Assembly (NCBI GenBank): GCA_026991575.1 | Contig: JALXBF010000166.1 | Span: 1 to 39,045 of the forward strand | Length of the DNA stretch: 39,045 nt | From: Planctomycetota bacterium | GTDB taxonomy: Bacteria; Planctomycetota; Planctomycetia; JALXBF01 | Direction of reading: 5' to 3' | Shown: piece after piece, positions 8,675-16,623 of the stretch | Numbering within the stretch: the first letter of the stretch is position 1 | How the letters are laid out: the number at the start of each line of letters is the position of its first letter | Notes under the pieces: generated by a model | What the model was told of the DNA's origin: nothing | What the model saw: only the letters and a program-made list of their open reading frames with translations | Databases searched by the model: none | Made by a program: the position numbers and the translations under genes

Positions 8675-9709
8675 CTAGAAGTTTCCGTCGCGTACCCAGA
8701 ACTTGGTGGGTTTGTCCCACACGTTGCCGCCTTGCAGGATCCAGTCCGCCACAAGGTCCACCAGTTCGCTGGCAGTCAACTCGGGCGGTCCGAACAGCTC
8801 ATGGCACCGTGAGGCGTCCGATAGGTAGGCGGTCTCGGCTGGGGTTCCGCTAAACCGCGGCTCAACGCCTAGGCGTTGCGCTAGTTGCTCTGCGACGGCA
8901 CGCACGGCGAGTTTCTCGGGGCCGGTCACGTTGAGTATTTCCGGAGGGCTAGCGGCCAGCGAGAACGCACGTAAGGCGACTTCGTTTGCGTAGCGCTGCC
9001 ACACGAAGTTGACGTAACCCATCTGCAGGGGGACCGGTTTACCGGCCAGCAGCATGCGTGCAATGTCGACGGGCACGCCGTAACGCAGGTCGACGGCGTA
9101 GTTGAGCCGGAGGAACACGACCGGCGTGCCGTGCACTTTGGAGACGAAGCGCACCAGCAGCTCGCGTCCACACGCGGCCTCCGCGTACATGCCCAGCGGC
9201 TGGCACGGTGTTTTCTCGTTGGCCCCCGGGCCTGAGACCGGCACCATCGGGTAGACATTGCCCGTGCTGAAGCAGACAATCCGGCTCTGGCGATACCGCT
9301 CGACCAGACTGGCGTGCAGATATGCGTTGCGTCCCCAGAATTCGGCCGGGTCGCGTTCTCCGGCCGCGAACTTGTAGCCCAGCATCAGGACCACTTCACT
9401 GGCCTCGGGCAGGTGGTTGCGTGCCTCGGGGTCAAGCAGGTCGCAGCGGACCGTGCGCACGCCGGCCTGCTCCAGCTCGGTCCGCACCGTTTCGTCGCTG
9501 AACCGCGACACCGCGACGACCTCGTAGTCATCACGGCCTGCTGCGTCGGCGGCGCGCCGGGCCATGCGTGCCAGGCTCGGCCCCATCTTGCCCCCAGCAC
9601 CCAGCAGCACCATGCGGTTGCCCAGCGAGCGCGCAAACGCGACCAACGCCGGACTTGGTCGAGAAAGTGCTTCTTCCAGTTCGGCTTCAGTCCTGGGACA
9701 GCGAATCAT
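8675..9709 (-). CDS. NAD-dependent epimerase/dehydratase-like SDR protein
   Basis: 344 residues. An N-terminal extension of about 30 residues precedes the dinucleotide loop VLLGAGGKMG (34-43). FSTGNVYP (147-154) matches the extended-SDR strand that carries the catalytic Ser/Thr. The expected active-site YxxxK is Y175-A-E-A-A179, so the Lys is missing. Later segments FLRLNYAVDLRYGV and ILNVTGPEKLAV are also SDR-like. It may be an atypical or non-catalytic SDR, or use another residue. The ATG at 9709 follows a GGGAG site. It converges on the Gfo/Idh gene with 9 nt between the stop codons, so both are probably read from separate promoters. Confidence 0.85.
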   Translation of the reverse strand: MIRCPRTEAELEEALSRPSPALVAFARSLGNRMVLLGAGGKMGPSLARMARRAADAAGRDDYEVVAVSRFSDETVRTELEQAGVRTVRCDLLDPEARNHLPEASEVVLMLGYKFAAGERDPAEFWGRNAYLHASLVERYRQSRIVCFSTGNVYPMVPVSGPGANEKTPCQPLGMYAEAACGRELLVRFVSKVHGTPVVFLRLNYAVDLRYGVPVDIARMLLAGKPVPLQMGYVNFVWQRYANEVALRAFSLAASPPEILNVTGPEKLAVRAVAEQLAQRLGVEPRFSGTPAETAYLSDASRCHELFGPPELTASELVDLVADWILQGGNVWDKPTKFWVRDGNF

Positions 9710-9791
9710 CGCGGTAATGCTCCCGGTCCTGTCGCGTGAATCTTACCGGGGCAGCGCCGGCCGGACGCCGCGGGTTCAACGTAGGGTAAGG

Positions 9792-9797
9792 TAGAAT
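9792..9797 (+). promoter_or_regulatory. Possible -10 box TAGAAT upstream of the decarboxylase gene
   Basis: TAGAAT ends 64 nt before the chosen ATG, in the 152-nt gap between divergent genes. No clear -35 hexamer is visible. Support comes from its recurrence upstream of other genes in the window. Confidence 0.3.
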
Positions 9798-9861
9798 GCG
9801 CACGGACTGCTGGCACGGCGTTTGCCTGTCAGCCCGGACCGTATCGAGCGGGAGTCACATC

Positions 9862-11592
9862 ATGCCCAAGAAGACGCTGGCCAAACGCACCGATCAGGCC
9901 AATAAGCAGGCGGGCAAAGCTCAGGGCCGTGACAAGCGCGACGGCACGCCCGCCAAGCCTGCCACGCTGGGACAGTACCTGATCCGACGTCTGCACGACC
10001 TGGGTGTGCGCCACATCTTCGGGGTCCCCGGCGACTACGTGCTCACGTTCTACAAGATGCTCGAGGAGAGTCCCATTACGGTCGTGGGCACGACACGTGA
10101 GGACTGCGCCGGGCTGGCCGCCGACGCGTACGCCCGGCTCCGTGGTCTTGGTGTGGTCTGCGTCACGTATGGCGTCGGTGGCTTTAACCTGTGCAATGCC
10201 GTGGCCCAGGCCTATGCGGAAGAGTCACCTGTCGTGGTGATTTCTGGAGCGCCGGGTGTCAACGAGCGGGCCACGAATGCGTTCCTGCACCATCGCGTCG
10301 GCGAGTTTACGACCCAAAAAGAAGTCTTCGAGAAGATCACCGTTGCCAGCACGATCCTCGATGACCGGTTAACCGCGTTTCGTGAAATCGATCGCGTCCT
10401 GGAAGCCTGTCTCCGCTACAAGCGGCCCGTGTACATCGAGCTGCCACGCGACCAGGTCAACGCCGAGCCGCTTTACGACCATCAGCCTTCCGTCGAGCGG
10501 CTCACCAGCGACCGACGAGCCTTGCGCGAGGCCATCGAGGAGACCGTGCAGATGATCCGGCAAGCGAAGCGGCCGGTGGTCCTGGTCGGCGTGGAGATTC
10601 ACCGCTTCGGCCTGCACAATGAATTGATGCAGTTCGTCGAGCGGGCCAACATCGCCATGGCCTCCACGCTGCTTGGTAAGTCGGCGGTGGCCGAGAGCCA
10701 TCCGCTGCACGTCGGAATCTACGAGGGCAAGATGTGCCGTGAGGAGGTGCGCCAGTTTGTGGAGAACTCCGATTGCATTCTCCTACTCGGCTGCTTCCTC
10801 ACCGACGTAGATCTCGGCGGCGAACTGACCCGCTTCCCCGAGGACCGCAGCATCTGTGCGACATCCGACGGCATCCGCATTCGCCATCACGTGTACCGTG
10901 ACGTGCTCCTGACCGACTTCATGAAGGCTCTGGCCCGCCACGAGGACCTACCGCGCAAGGACGATGCCGAGCATCCGACGGTGTCGCGGCCGCAGCCGTT
11001 CGTTTGCCGGCCGAACCAGCCGGTCACGATCCGGCGGCTGTACCAGAAGCTGAATGACATCCTGCAAGAGAACATGGTCGTGATCTGCGACATCGGCGAC
11101 GCGCTGTTTGCTGCCTCGGAGTTGGTTACCCGCCAGCGTACCGAATTCATCAGCCCGGCCTACTACACGTCCATGGGGTTTGCAGTGCCGGCAGCCGTGG
11201 GCGCCTGTTTTGCACGCTCCGACCTGCGCCCACTGTGCATCGTGGGTGACGGTGCCTTCCAAATGACCGGTATGGAGCTGTCCACGATCGTGCGGTACGG
11301 TTTCAACCCGATCGTCATCGTCTTGAACAACCGTGGCTACACGACCGAGCGGTACATCCTTGATGGCAGTTTCAACGACATCCACCCGTGGCAGTATCAT
11401 CGCATCCCGGAGGTGCTGGGCGGAGGGTGGGGCTTTGAGGTGCGCACGGAGGGGGAGCTGGAGGACGCACTCCGAGCGGCGTTGGCCAACACGTCCAGCT
11501 TCAGCCTGCTCAACGTCCACCTGGATCCGTGGGACTGCAGCCCAGCTTTGGAGCGGCTCGGTAAGCGGCTGCAGCGCCGGGTACGCGGCTAA
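9862..11592 (+). CDS. Thiamine-diphosphate 2-keto acid decarboxylase (PDC/IPDC-like)
   Basis: 576 residues in the three-domain TPP-enzyme order. The N-terminal PYR domain has HIFGVPGDYVLTFYKML and the catalytic Glu80 in TTREDCAGLAADAYAR. An adjacent His143-His144 pair in FLHHRVGEF is typical of pyruvate, indolepyruvate and branched-chain keto acid decarboxylases and absent from acetolactate synthases. A central domain follows, then the PP domain with VGDGAFQMTGMEL (GDG 462-464) and NN at 489-490, the cofactor Mg motif. It should convert a 2-keto acid to aldehyde plus CO2; the keto acid cannot be told. The ATG at 9862 has GGGAG (9850-9854) 7 nt upstream and is preferred to 9796. The first 30 residues are very rich in Lys, Ala and Gln. 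It converges with the kinase gene, 26 nt apart. Confidence 0.9.
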   Translation: MPKKTLAKRTDQANKQAGKAQGRDKRDGTPAKPATLGQYLIRRLHDLGVRHIFGVPGDYVLTFYKMLEESPITVVGTTREDCAGLAADAYARLRGLGVVCVTYGVGGFNLCNAVAQAYAEESPVVVISGAPGVNERATNAFLHHRVGEFTTQKEVFEKITVASTILDDRLTAFREIDRVLEACLRYKRPVYIELPRDQVNAEPLYDHQPSVERLTSDRRALREAIEETVQMIRQAKRPVVLVGVEIHRFGLHNELMQFVERANIAMASTLLGKSAVAESHPLHVGIYEGKMCREEVRQFVENSDCILLLGCFLTDVDLGGELTRFPEDRSICATSDGIRIRHHVYRDVLLTDFMKALARHEDLPRKDDAEHPTVSRPQPFVCRPNQPVTIRRLYQKLNDILQENMVVICDIGDALFAASELVTRQRTEFISPAYYTSMGFAVPAAVGACFARSDLRPLCIVGDGAFQMTGMELSTIVRYGFNPIVIVLNNRGYTTERYILDGSFNDIHPWQYHRIPEVLGGGWGFEVRTEGELEDALRAALANTSSFSLLNVHLDPWDCSPALERLGKRLQRRVRG

Positions 11593-11618
11593 GCCCGCCG
11601 CCGCCGGTATCGCGGCAC

Positions 11619-13661
11619 TCAAGGTTGCCTGATCTGGCGGTACAGCAGTGCCCAGATGGCGGCTAGCGCGACCAGCAGAGCAGCGCTGGTGATGAGGCCG
11701 CGGTTGATGAGGCTGTCGCGCAGCGGCGACATAGGCCGCAGGGCGCTCTGGCGGCTTTCAGCGGCGACGACCGCCCAGTCGACCCGGGTGCCTGGCCGCG
11801 GCGACCGTACAAGCTGAATAGCCACAAGCCAGTCGCCGGGCAGCAAGGGGTCGCGTGCATTGCGGAGCTGGACGGCGCCGTCGTTCAGGACGCGCGCAAC
11901 CAGCTCGCCGGAGTACCGGGGCAACGAACCAGCGCGGACGCGGTCCAGACGTCCCACGCTGCTAAGTCTGGGGTGCTGGAGCACTAACCCCACGCGGCCC
12001 GACCAGTCCGGGCGACAGTCGAACAGGGCCAGGAAGCGTTCGCTGGTCTGGCCGCTGCCGGCATGGTTACCCAGCCCGAAGAAGTGGCCGATCTCGACAG
12101 TCATGGCCATGACGCCGATCGGGTCAGCACCTGTGCCCTGGTCCGGCCAGATCGGGACCGATAGGGCGATCATCGGCGTGTGCGTTGCCTGGCTGATGAA
12201 GACAATGGATCGGTGAGGCTGGCGGATGGGCCGAAGCTGCGGTGACGGTGCTGTCAGATCCTGGCCAAGACCGTGGAAGTAGTCCCGGAAGGAGAAGTCT
12301 CGGCCCATGGTCTCCCGCTGCAGCGGGCTGCGTGCAATCTGGCGACCGCGCTGGTCGGTGACGAACCAGCTACGTGCTTGAGCGGTGACCTTGTGCGCCT
12401 CATGAAGGTGCTCGAGCCGTTGCTGGAGAGCTGCCAGCGGTAGTCGATCGCGCGGTAGCTCCTGGCTGGCGTGAACCAGAGCGATCAGTTGCGGATCGCC
12501 CGCAGCGGCTTCCAGGATGCGCCACCGGCGGTCAAGTTCCTGGCCCACCGAGCGGCTGGCCAACTCCGCGACCAGTGAGCTCCGGTACAGGGCATTGCTG
12601 ACAGAGACGGCCTCGGCTTGCCGCAGCGCCACGAAGATGCCTTGCCACACGAAGAACATCACGCCAATGGCGAGAATGGTGGGTAGCAGACCGCCGAGGA
12701 CGACCAGAGGCCGCCGGGCCCGGGCCCGCTCACGCTCCTGCAGCGCCTCCAACACGGCTTCCGCGCTCGAAAACCTTCGGGCCGGATCGGTTGCCAGGCA
12801 GCGGTCGATGATGCGTGCCAGGTGACGATCCACGCCTGGTACCCGGTAGTGTTCTCTGGGGGGCGGGGCGTGCGTGATGAGCTCGCGGTAGACGCGGAGC
12901 CGCTCGGCCAGATTACCTGCGTCACGAAGTCGGCGTCGCGCCTCTGGTGTATCGTGTGGCGGCCGACCCACGAGCATCTGGTACAGAAGTGCTCCCAGCG
13001 CGTAGACGTCCCAGCGAGTGTCGGGCAGGCCCTGCTCTAGCTGGGCCTGTTCCGGCGGCATATAGAAGAAGGTACCGAGAGCAGGGGAGACCTCTTCGCG
13101 GAGCTGAGCCTGGCCGAAGTCGGCCAGCATTGGTTCACCGCGCGCGGTTAACAGCACGTTGCCAGGCTTCAGGTCGCAGTGCCGGATGCCGCGTGCATGG
13201 ACGTAGGCCAGCGCCTGTGTCAGTCGGCGAAAAAGCGCGACGGCTTCGCCGACCGCCAGCGGGCCGCGCTCAAGCCGCTGTGCCAGCGATTCTCCCTCAA
13301 TGTAGTCCATCACGTAGTAGGGCGGGCTAGCGGCAGCATTCACGTCGATGAGCCGGACGATGCCCGGATCTGCCTGGAGCAGCGCCAACTGCTGGATCTC
13401 TGCCTGCAGGAACTCCCAGCGATTACCCACCGCGTACGACAGGAACTTGATGGCGACCTTCACACCGGTGCGAACGTCCCGTGCCAGCCACACCTCCCCG
13501 TAGGTGCCGGCGCCGAGTAGCCGTTCCAGCTCGTAGCCGGGCACGTGGGGTGCGCTTCGGCTCAGGGCCCGAGCTCGTGCCTGAGCCTCCTCGCCTTGTG
13601 CAACGGTGCCGTCCAGCGACGGCGCACTGCTGTTTGGTTCGGCGGCGAAGTTCATCGTCAC
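11619..13661 (-). CDS. Receptor-like Hanks-type Ser/Thr protein kinase with extracytoplasmic sensor
   Basis: 680 residues. The kinase domain (about 44-310) comes first: glycine loop GAGTYGEV (50-57), Lys72 in VAIKF, catalytic loop HCDLKPGN (161-168), DFG (181-183), PPE (202-204) and Asp218. HCD replaces the common HRD, making it a non-RD kinase. A membrane helix at about 319-345 leads to a large extracytoplasmic region (about 346-650) with a double-Cache look (RDYFHGLGQ, TPMIALSVPIW), and a second helix near 655-675 ends the protein. So the sensor sits between two helices and the kinase is cytoplasmic. The GTG at 13661 overlaps the TGA of the upstream phosphatase (GTGA), so translation is coupled. 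The ligand is unknown. Confidence 0.92.
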   Translation of the reverse strand: MTMNFAAEPNSSAPSLDGTVAQGEEAQARARALSRSAPHVPGYELERLLGAGTYGEVWLARDVRTGVKVAIKFLSYAVGNRWEFLQAEIQQLALLQADPGIVRLIDVNAAASPPYYVMDYIEGESLAQRLERGPLAVGEAVALFRRLTQALAYVHARGIRHCDLKPGNVLLTARGEPMLADFGQAQLREEVSPALGTFFYMPPEQAQLEQGLPDTRWDVYALGALLYQMLVGRPPHDTPEARRRLRDAGNLAERLRVYRELITHAPPPREHYRVPGVDRHLARIIDRCLATDPARRFSSAEAVLEALQERERARARRPLVVLGGLLPTILAIGVMFFVWQGIFVALRQAEAVSVSNALYRSSLVAELASRSVGQELDRRWRILEAAAGDPQLIALVHASQELPRDRLPLAALQQRLEHLHEAHKVTAQARSWFVTDQRGRQIARSPLQRETMGRDFSFRDYFHGLGQDLTAPSPQLRPIRQPHRSIVFISQATHTPMIALSVPIWPDQGTGADPIGVMAMTVEIGHFFGLGNHAGSGQTSERFLALFDCRPDWSGRVGLVLQHPRLSSVGRLDRVRAGSLPRYSGELVARVLNDGAVQLRNARDPLLPGDWLVAIQLVRSPRPGTRVDWAVVAAESRQSALRPMSPLRDSLINRGLITSAALLVALAAIWALLYRQIRQP

Positions 13662-15322
13662 GGGGCTGGCCTAGCGGAGGGCAACGGGTTTTCCGGCACG
13701 GGCGGCGGCACGTTGAGCCAACGGGCAAGCGTTGCTGCAAACTGGGTGACCGAGCTGCGGTGATCGATCACTGCCGGACGCAGGGCGGGATGACGCAGCA
13801 CGATCGGGACGTTGGCATCATAGGCGTGCGGGGAACCGTGAGTGGAGCCGGTGCTGCGCGCCGAGGTGCTCGGGATGCTCAAGGCACGGAGGACGACCGC
13901 CACGTCGGCGTCCCAATCGGGTGCCAGCGCCCAATACAGGGCACGAGCATATGGGTCGGTACGGTCAAAGACGCCCTCTTGCAGCTTCGTGGCATCATAA
14001 ACGGCAAACACCTCGGAACGCCGCCGTAGCAGGCTAATGAACCGCGCACGCGCAGCGGCGCGGGACAGCCCCGCATACTCGGCCGCAGCAGGGTTAAGAA
14101 ACAGGAACGCACCGGTGATGCGAGCAATGAGGCGAGGTGGCCGACCGGCAGCTTGCTCCTGTTGCTTCACGACGCCGGCAAAGAACTCGCGTTCCACCTC
14201 CTTTAGCACCTTCTGCACCACGACACGATGGGCGGGGTAGCCGACGCTTGCCGCTACCTCCGGAGCCGCTACCACGCCATGATCGGCGCTTAGCGCCGCC
14301 GCCCAGCCATCAGCGCCGAGCTTCTCGTCCAGGAAACGGAAAAACTCTCCGAGCGCCTGTCCCGTACGCAGGAGGCAGTCCTGGTACTCCAGGCTAAGCG
14401 GGCCGTACGCGTGGCCCACGGTGTCGGTGGCGCTGAGACAGAGCCAGAGTAGATCTGGCGTGTCGTCACCGCCAAGTTGCTCGGCTTTGACTGCCTCTTG
14501 CGCGACACGCAGCGTGAGCTCGTTCACGAACGGTGTTATGCGTAACACGGAACGAACCGCGTCTGAATCGGGTAGCTCATGGGGAAACTGCCCAGCTGCC
14601 CCTTGAGGCTCACCCGGCCGCTGGTCCGCTCCGGCTGGATAGCGTCCCGCGGGTAGCAGTAGTTGCCAACGGCGGCCGCGATAAAGCGAAGCGTTCAGCT
14701 TCTTGTTTGTAGCTTCCAACCACTCCGGCAGCTGGCCATCACGGTGGTAAAACCTGCTGGAGACGAAGCCCCCCGTCTGGCTGCTGTACCAGTAGGCCTT
14801 GCCCGCGTAGCCGGCTGTAAGAACTGCTGCGCGATCCTTGCCGGAGAACGATAACACCTTTGCCCGCCCGGAACTGAACGTCGCTAATACATCGCCCACC
14901 GTGGGCACGCGGAGCCGGCGCGGACTGGCGCCCTGGCCGGCCGCACCAACCAGCGGAAACTCAGGATCGGCAACACAGTACACGGTCCGCCCCTCGGCAG
15001 GATCAAACCAGCTGTTGCCATAGATGCCGCTGAACCGGGGAGGCGCACCGGTTGACAAGAGACTGTGGCCGATGGCGGTCACAGTGGTGGCCTGCGGGTA
15101 GAAAGCGTTTCGATACCAGATCCCTTCGCTTATCAAGCGACGCAGACCCGAGTCGTCCGGCAGGATCGGCGCCACGCGTTCTAGGATCCACTCCGGGAAC
15201 TGGTCCAGGACGACGACCACGACCAAGCGAACGCGGGCCGGCTGAGAGGCTGCGGGCAGGTTGCCCACGGTCGGAACAAGGAGCAAGAGGATGGCGATGG
15301 TTAACCGGGTGAAACGAAGCAT
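13658..15322 (-). CDS. PafA-like alkaline phosphatase/phosphodiesterase superfamily protein
   Basis: 554 residues with a signal peptide (about 1-27). Metal-site and nucleophile regions are visible: VVVVVLDQFPEW (Asp40), QATTVTAIGHSLLSTG with the nucleophile Thr at 79 or 80, GNSWFD (Asn103), FSGKDRAA with Lys162 and Arg164, SATDTVGHAYGP and LSADHG. The Asn plus Lys-x-Arg set is that of PafA-type phosphate monoesterases rather than of classical PhoA. It probably acts in the periplasm to release phosphate. The ATG at 15322 has GGAGG at 15329-15333. Upstream on this strand, TACAAT (15400-15395) could be a -10 box. It is translationally coupled to the kinase gene that follows. Confidence 0.88.
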   Translation of the reverse strand: MLRFTRLTIAILLLLVPTVGNLPAASQPARVRLVVVVVLDQFPEWILERVAPILPDDSGLRRLISEGIWYRNAFYPQATTVTAIGHSLLSTGAPPRFSGIYGNSWFDPAEGRTVYCVADPEFPLVGAAGQGASPRRLRVPTVGDVLATFSSGRAKVLSFSGKDRAAVLTAGYAGKAYWYSSQTGGFVSSRFYHRDGQLPEWLEATNKKLNASLYRGRRWQLLLPAGRYPAGADQRPGEPQGAAGQFPHELPDSDAVRSVLRITPFVNELTLRVAQEAVKAEQLGGDDTPDLLWLCLSATDTVGHAYGPLSLEYQDCLLRTGQALGEFFRFLDEKLGADGWAAALSADHGVVAAPEVAASVGYPAHRVVVQKVLKEVEREFFAGVVKQQEQAAGRPPRLIARITGAFLFLNPAAAEYAGLSRAAARARFISLLRRRSEVFAVYDATKLQEGVFDRTDPYARALYWALAPDWDADVAVVLRALSIPSTSARSTGSTHGSPHAYDANVPIVLRHPALRPAVIDHRSSVTQFAATLARWLNVPPPVPENPLPSARPAP

Positions 15323-15635
15323 CGATGGCCTCCTGGTGGGGACTACGAATGCGCCTCCGCCTGGCAGGTGTTGCGTCACCACAACGTGCAGCCCATTGTA
15401 AGCGAACGGCCCCGGTTGCTCCGGCCTGCCCCACGCATCTCGGCTCACGCAAAGCCGACCGGAGAATCGACCGACCGGCCATCATCGTGGTCGTCGCGAT
15501 CGAGTGGAAAGCCGGTACGGCCGGCCGTGTCGGTCATGCCACTCGGGCCGAGTAAGCCGATCGACCGCGTCGAGGGCAGGCGATGTCTGAGCTGGACCTC
15601 GTCAGCCGGGGGACGTCCCAGCGGCCGGGTTGAGC

Positions 15636-15641
15636 TAGAAT
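15636..15641 (+). promoter_or_regulatory. Possible -10 box TAGAAT upstream of the His/Tyr-rich secreted protein
   Basis: TAGAAT ends 46 nt before the ATG. There is no recognisable -35 hexamer at standard distance. It is one of five such boxes in the window. Confidence 0.3.
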
Positions 15642-15687
15642 GAAGGGAGAAGGCCAGCGGTCAGTGCGACATGGTGGAGGCGTTACC

Positions 15688-16308
15688 ATGGCACGTCTGA
15701 GGCAAACGGTAGCGCTGGCCGCGATCGGGCTAGCAGCTTGCCTGCTTGCTGCGCCGGTCGCTTACGCGCAGCGGGATCACGATGCAGATGGCGGGCACCG
15801 AGGCACGGTAGGGCACCTTCGCCACGGGCAGCATCACCACGGGCACATCCATCATGCCGGATGTGCACACTTGCATGTGGGGTGGCTGTGCCCGTTCGGA
15901 ACAGTGGGCGTTGGCTATCATGCGTTTCCGGTGCCAGCAGTTATGGTTTTTGCAACCCCCTGGGGCTATGGCTACACCGCCTACCCGGCTCTCGGGTGGT
16001 ACGGTGCTGTCTACCGCCAGTACCTTCCTTCGTACCTCGTGACGCTATATGGCTTCAATTGGTACGGCGCGCCGGTGGTCGCGCCCGTATATGGCTGGTA
16101 TCCGTACGCGTTGGGAGCCTACGGGTACGCCCTCTCCTACCGCGGCTTTGTTAATCCGCCGGGCACGTCCGTGTACCAGTACCGGCACCGCACTCAGGTT
16201 TACGGCTCGCTGGTGATCTCAATCCTGCGGCATCAGCCCGCGGTATCGCACCGGGCCGTGCCCAGGGTGCGACCTGCCTGGGGGCACTTCCGTACCGGAC
16301 AGCGCTGA
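15688..16308 (+). CDS. Secreted His-, Tyr- and Gly-rich hypothetical protein
   Basis: 206 residues. A clear signal peptide (MARLRQTVALAAIGLAACLL, cleavage after AYA near residue 27) is followed by a His-rich stretch, including GQHHHGHIHHAGCAHLH, which could bind metal. The rest is rich in Tyr, Trp, Gly, Pro and Val in short repeats such as PWGYGYTAYPALGWYG and YGWYPYALGAYGYALSY. I recognise no family; low-complexity secreted proteins of this kind are common in Planctomycetota. The ATG at 15688 has GGAGG (15676-15680) 7 nt upstream. It stands alone, followed by a strong hairpin unit 240 nt downstream. A role in metal handling or the cell surface is only a guess from composition. Confidence 0.78.
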   Translation: MARLRQTVALAAIGLAACLLAAPVAYAQRDHDADGGHRGTVGHLRHGQHHHGHIHHAGCAHLHVGWLCPFGTVGVGYHAFPVPAVMVFATPWGYGYTAYPALGWYGAVYRQYLPSYLVTLYGFNWYGAPVVAPVYGWYPYALGAYGYALSYRGFVNPPGTSVYQYRHRTQVYGSLVISILRHQPAVSHRAVPRVRPAWGHFRTGQR

Positions 16309-16497
16309 TGTATGCTTACGTGCCCACGCCGCTGGGCAATCGCAGTGCCGCATCGAGCCTCTGGGCGATCTGTGCGGGCAGCCAACGGTTGCGTGCGCGG
16401 CTGCGGTTGGGTAAGCTCCGGTGCGAAGAGGTCGCCTCTCGGGGACCAGCCACGCGCGAACTTGCGTGCCCCGGCCGATCTGCCAGGCTAACAGGTC

Positions 16498-16526
16498 TTG
16501 CAATCGGCGGTGCCGGGGGGTAAGAT
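16498..16526 (+). promoter_or_regulatory. Sigma70-like promoter for a candidate small RNA
   Basis: TTGCAA (16498-16503) and TAAGAT (16521-16526) are separated by exactly 17 nt; each matches the consensus at 4 of 6 positions. It stands out as AT-rich in a GC-rich gap and directly precedes a long hairpin with a U-tract. Confidence 0.4.
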
Positions 16527-16532
16527 GTTTGC

Positions 16533-16612
16533 TACTTTAGAGGAGTCAACGCCACAGGGGCCCGGGTGCGGTTTGGGGTGGCGCCCATCCGGGTTTCCCT
16601 GTGGCGTCTTTT
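16533..16612 (+). ncRNA. Candidate small RNA or strong intrinsic terminator in a convergent gap
   Basis: A transcript from the promoter just upstream would be about 80 nt. Its 5' leader (about 16 nt) contains AGAGGAG. Then ACGCCACAGGG (16549-16559) pairs with CCCTGTGGCGT (16597-16607), an inner stem CCCGGGTG (16561-16568) pairs with CATCCGGG (16586-16593) with one wobble, around a 17-nt G-rich loop. TCTTTTG follows, as in intrinsic terminators. It lies between a plus-strand gene ending at 16308 and a minus-strand gene ending at 16624. It could simply terminate transcription from the left; the dedicated promoter spacing suggests an independent RNA. The rest of the gap (16309-16497) holds nothing I recognise. 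Confidence 0.45.
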
Positions 16613-16623
16613 GTGCCCGACGG

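Noticed and set aside
9796-9861. Upstream ATG for the decarboxylase
   Set aside because: This ATG overlaps the TAGAAT box and lacks a ribosome binding site; ATG 9862 has GGGAG 7 nt upstream.
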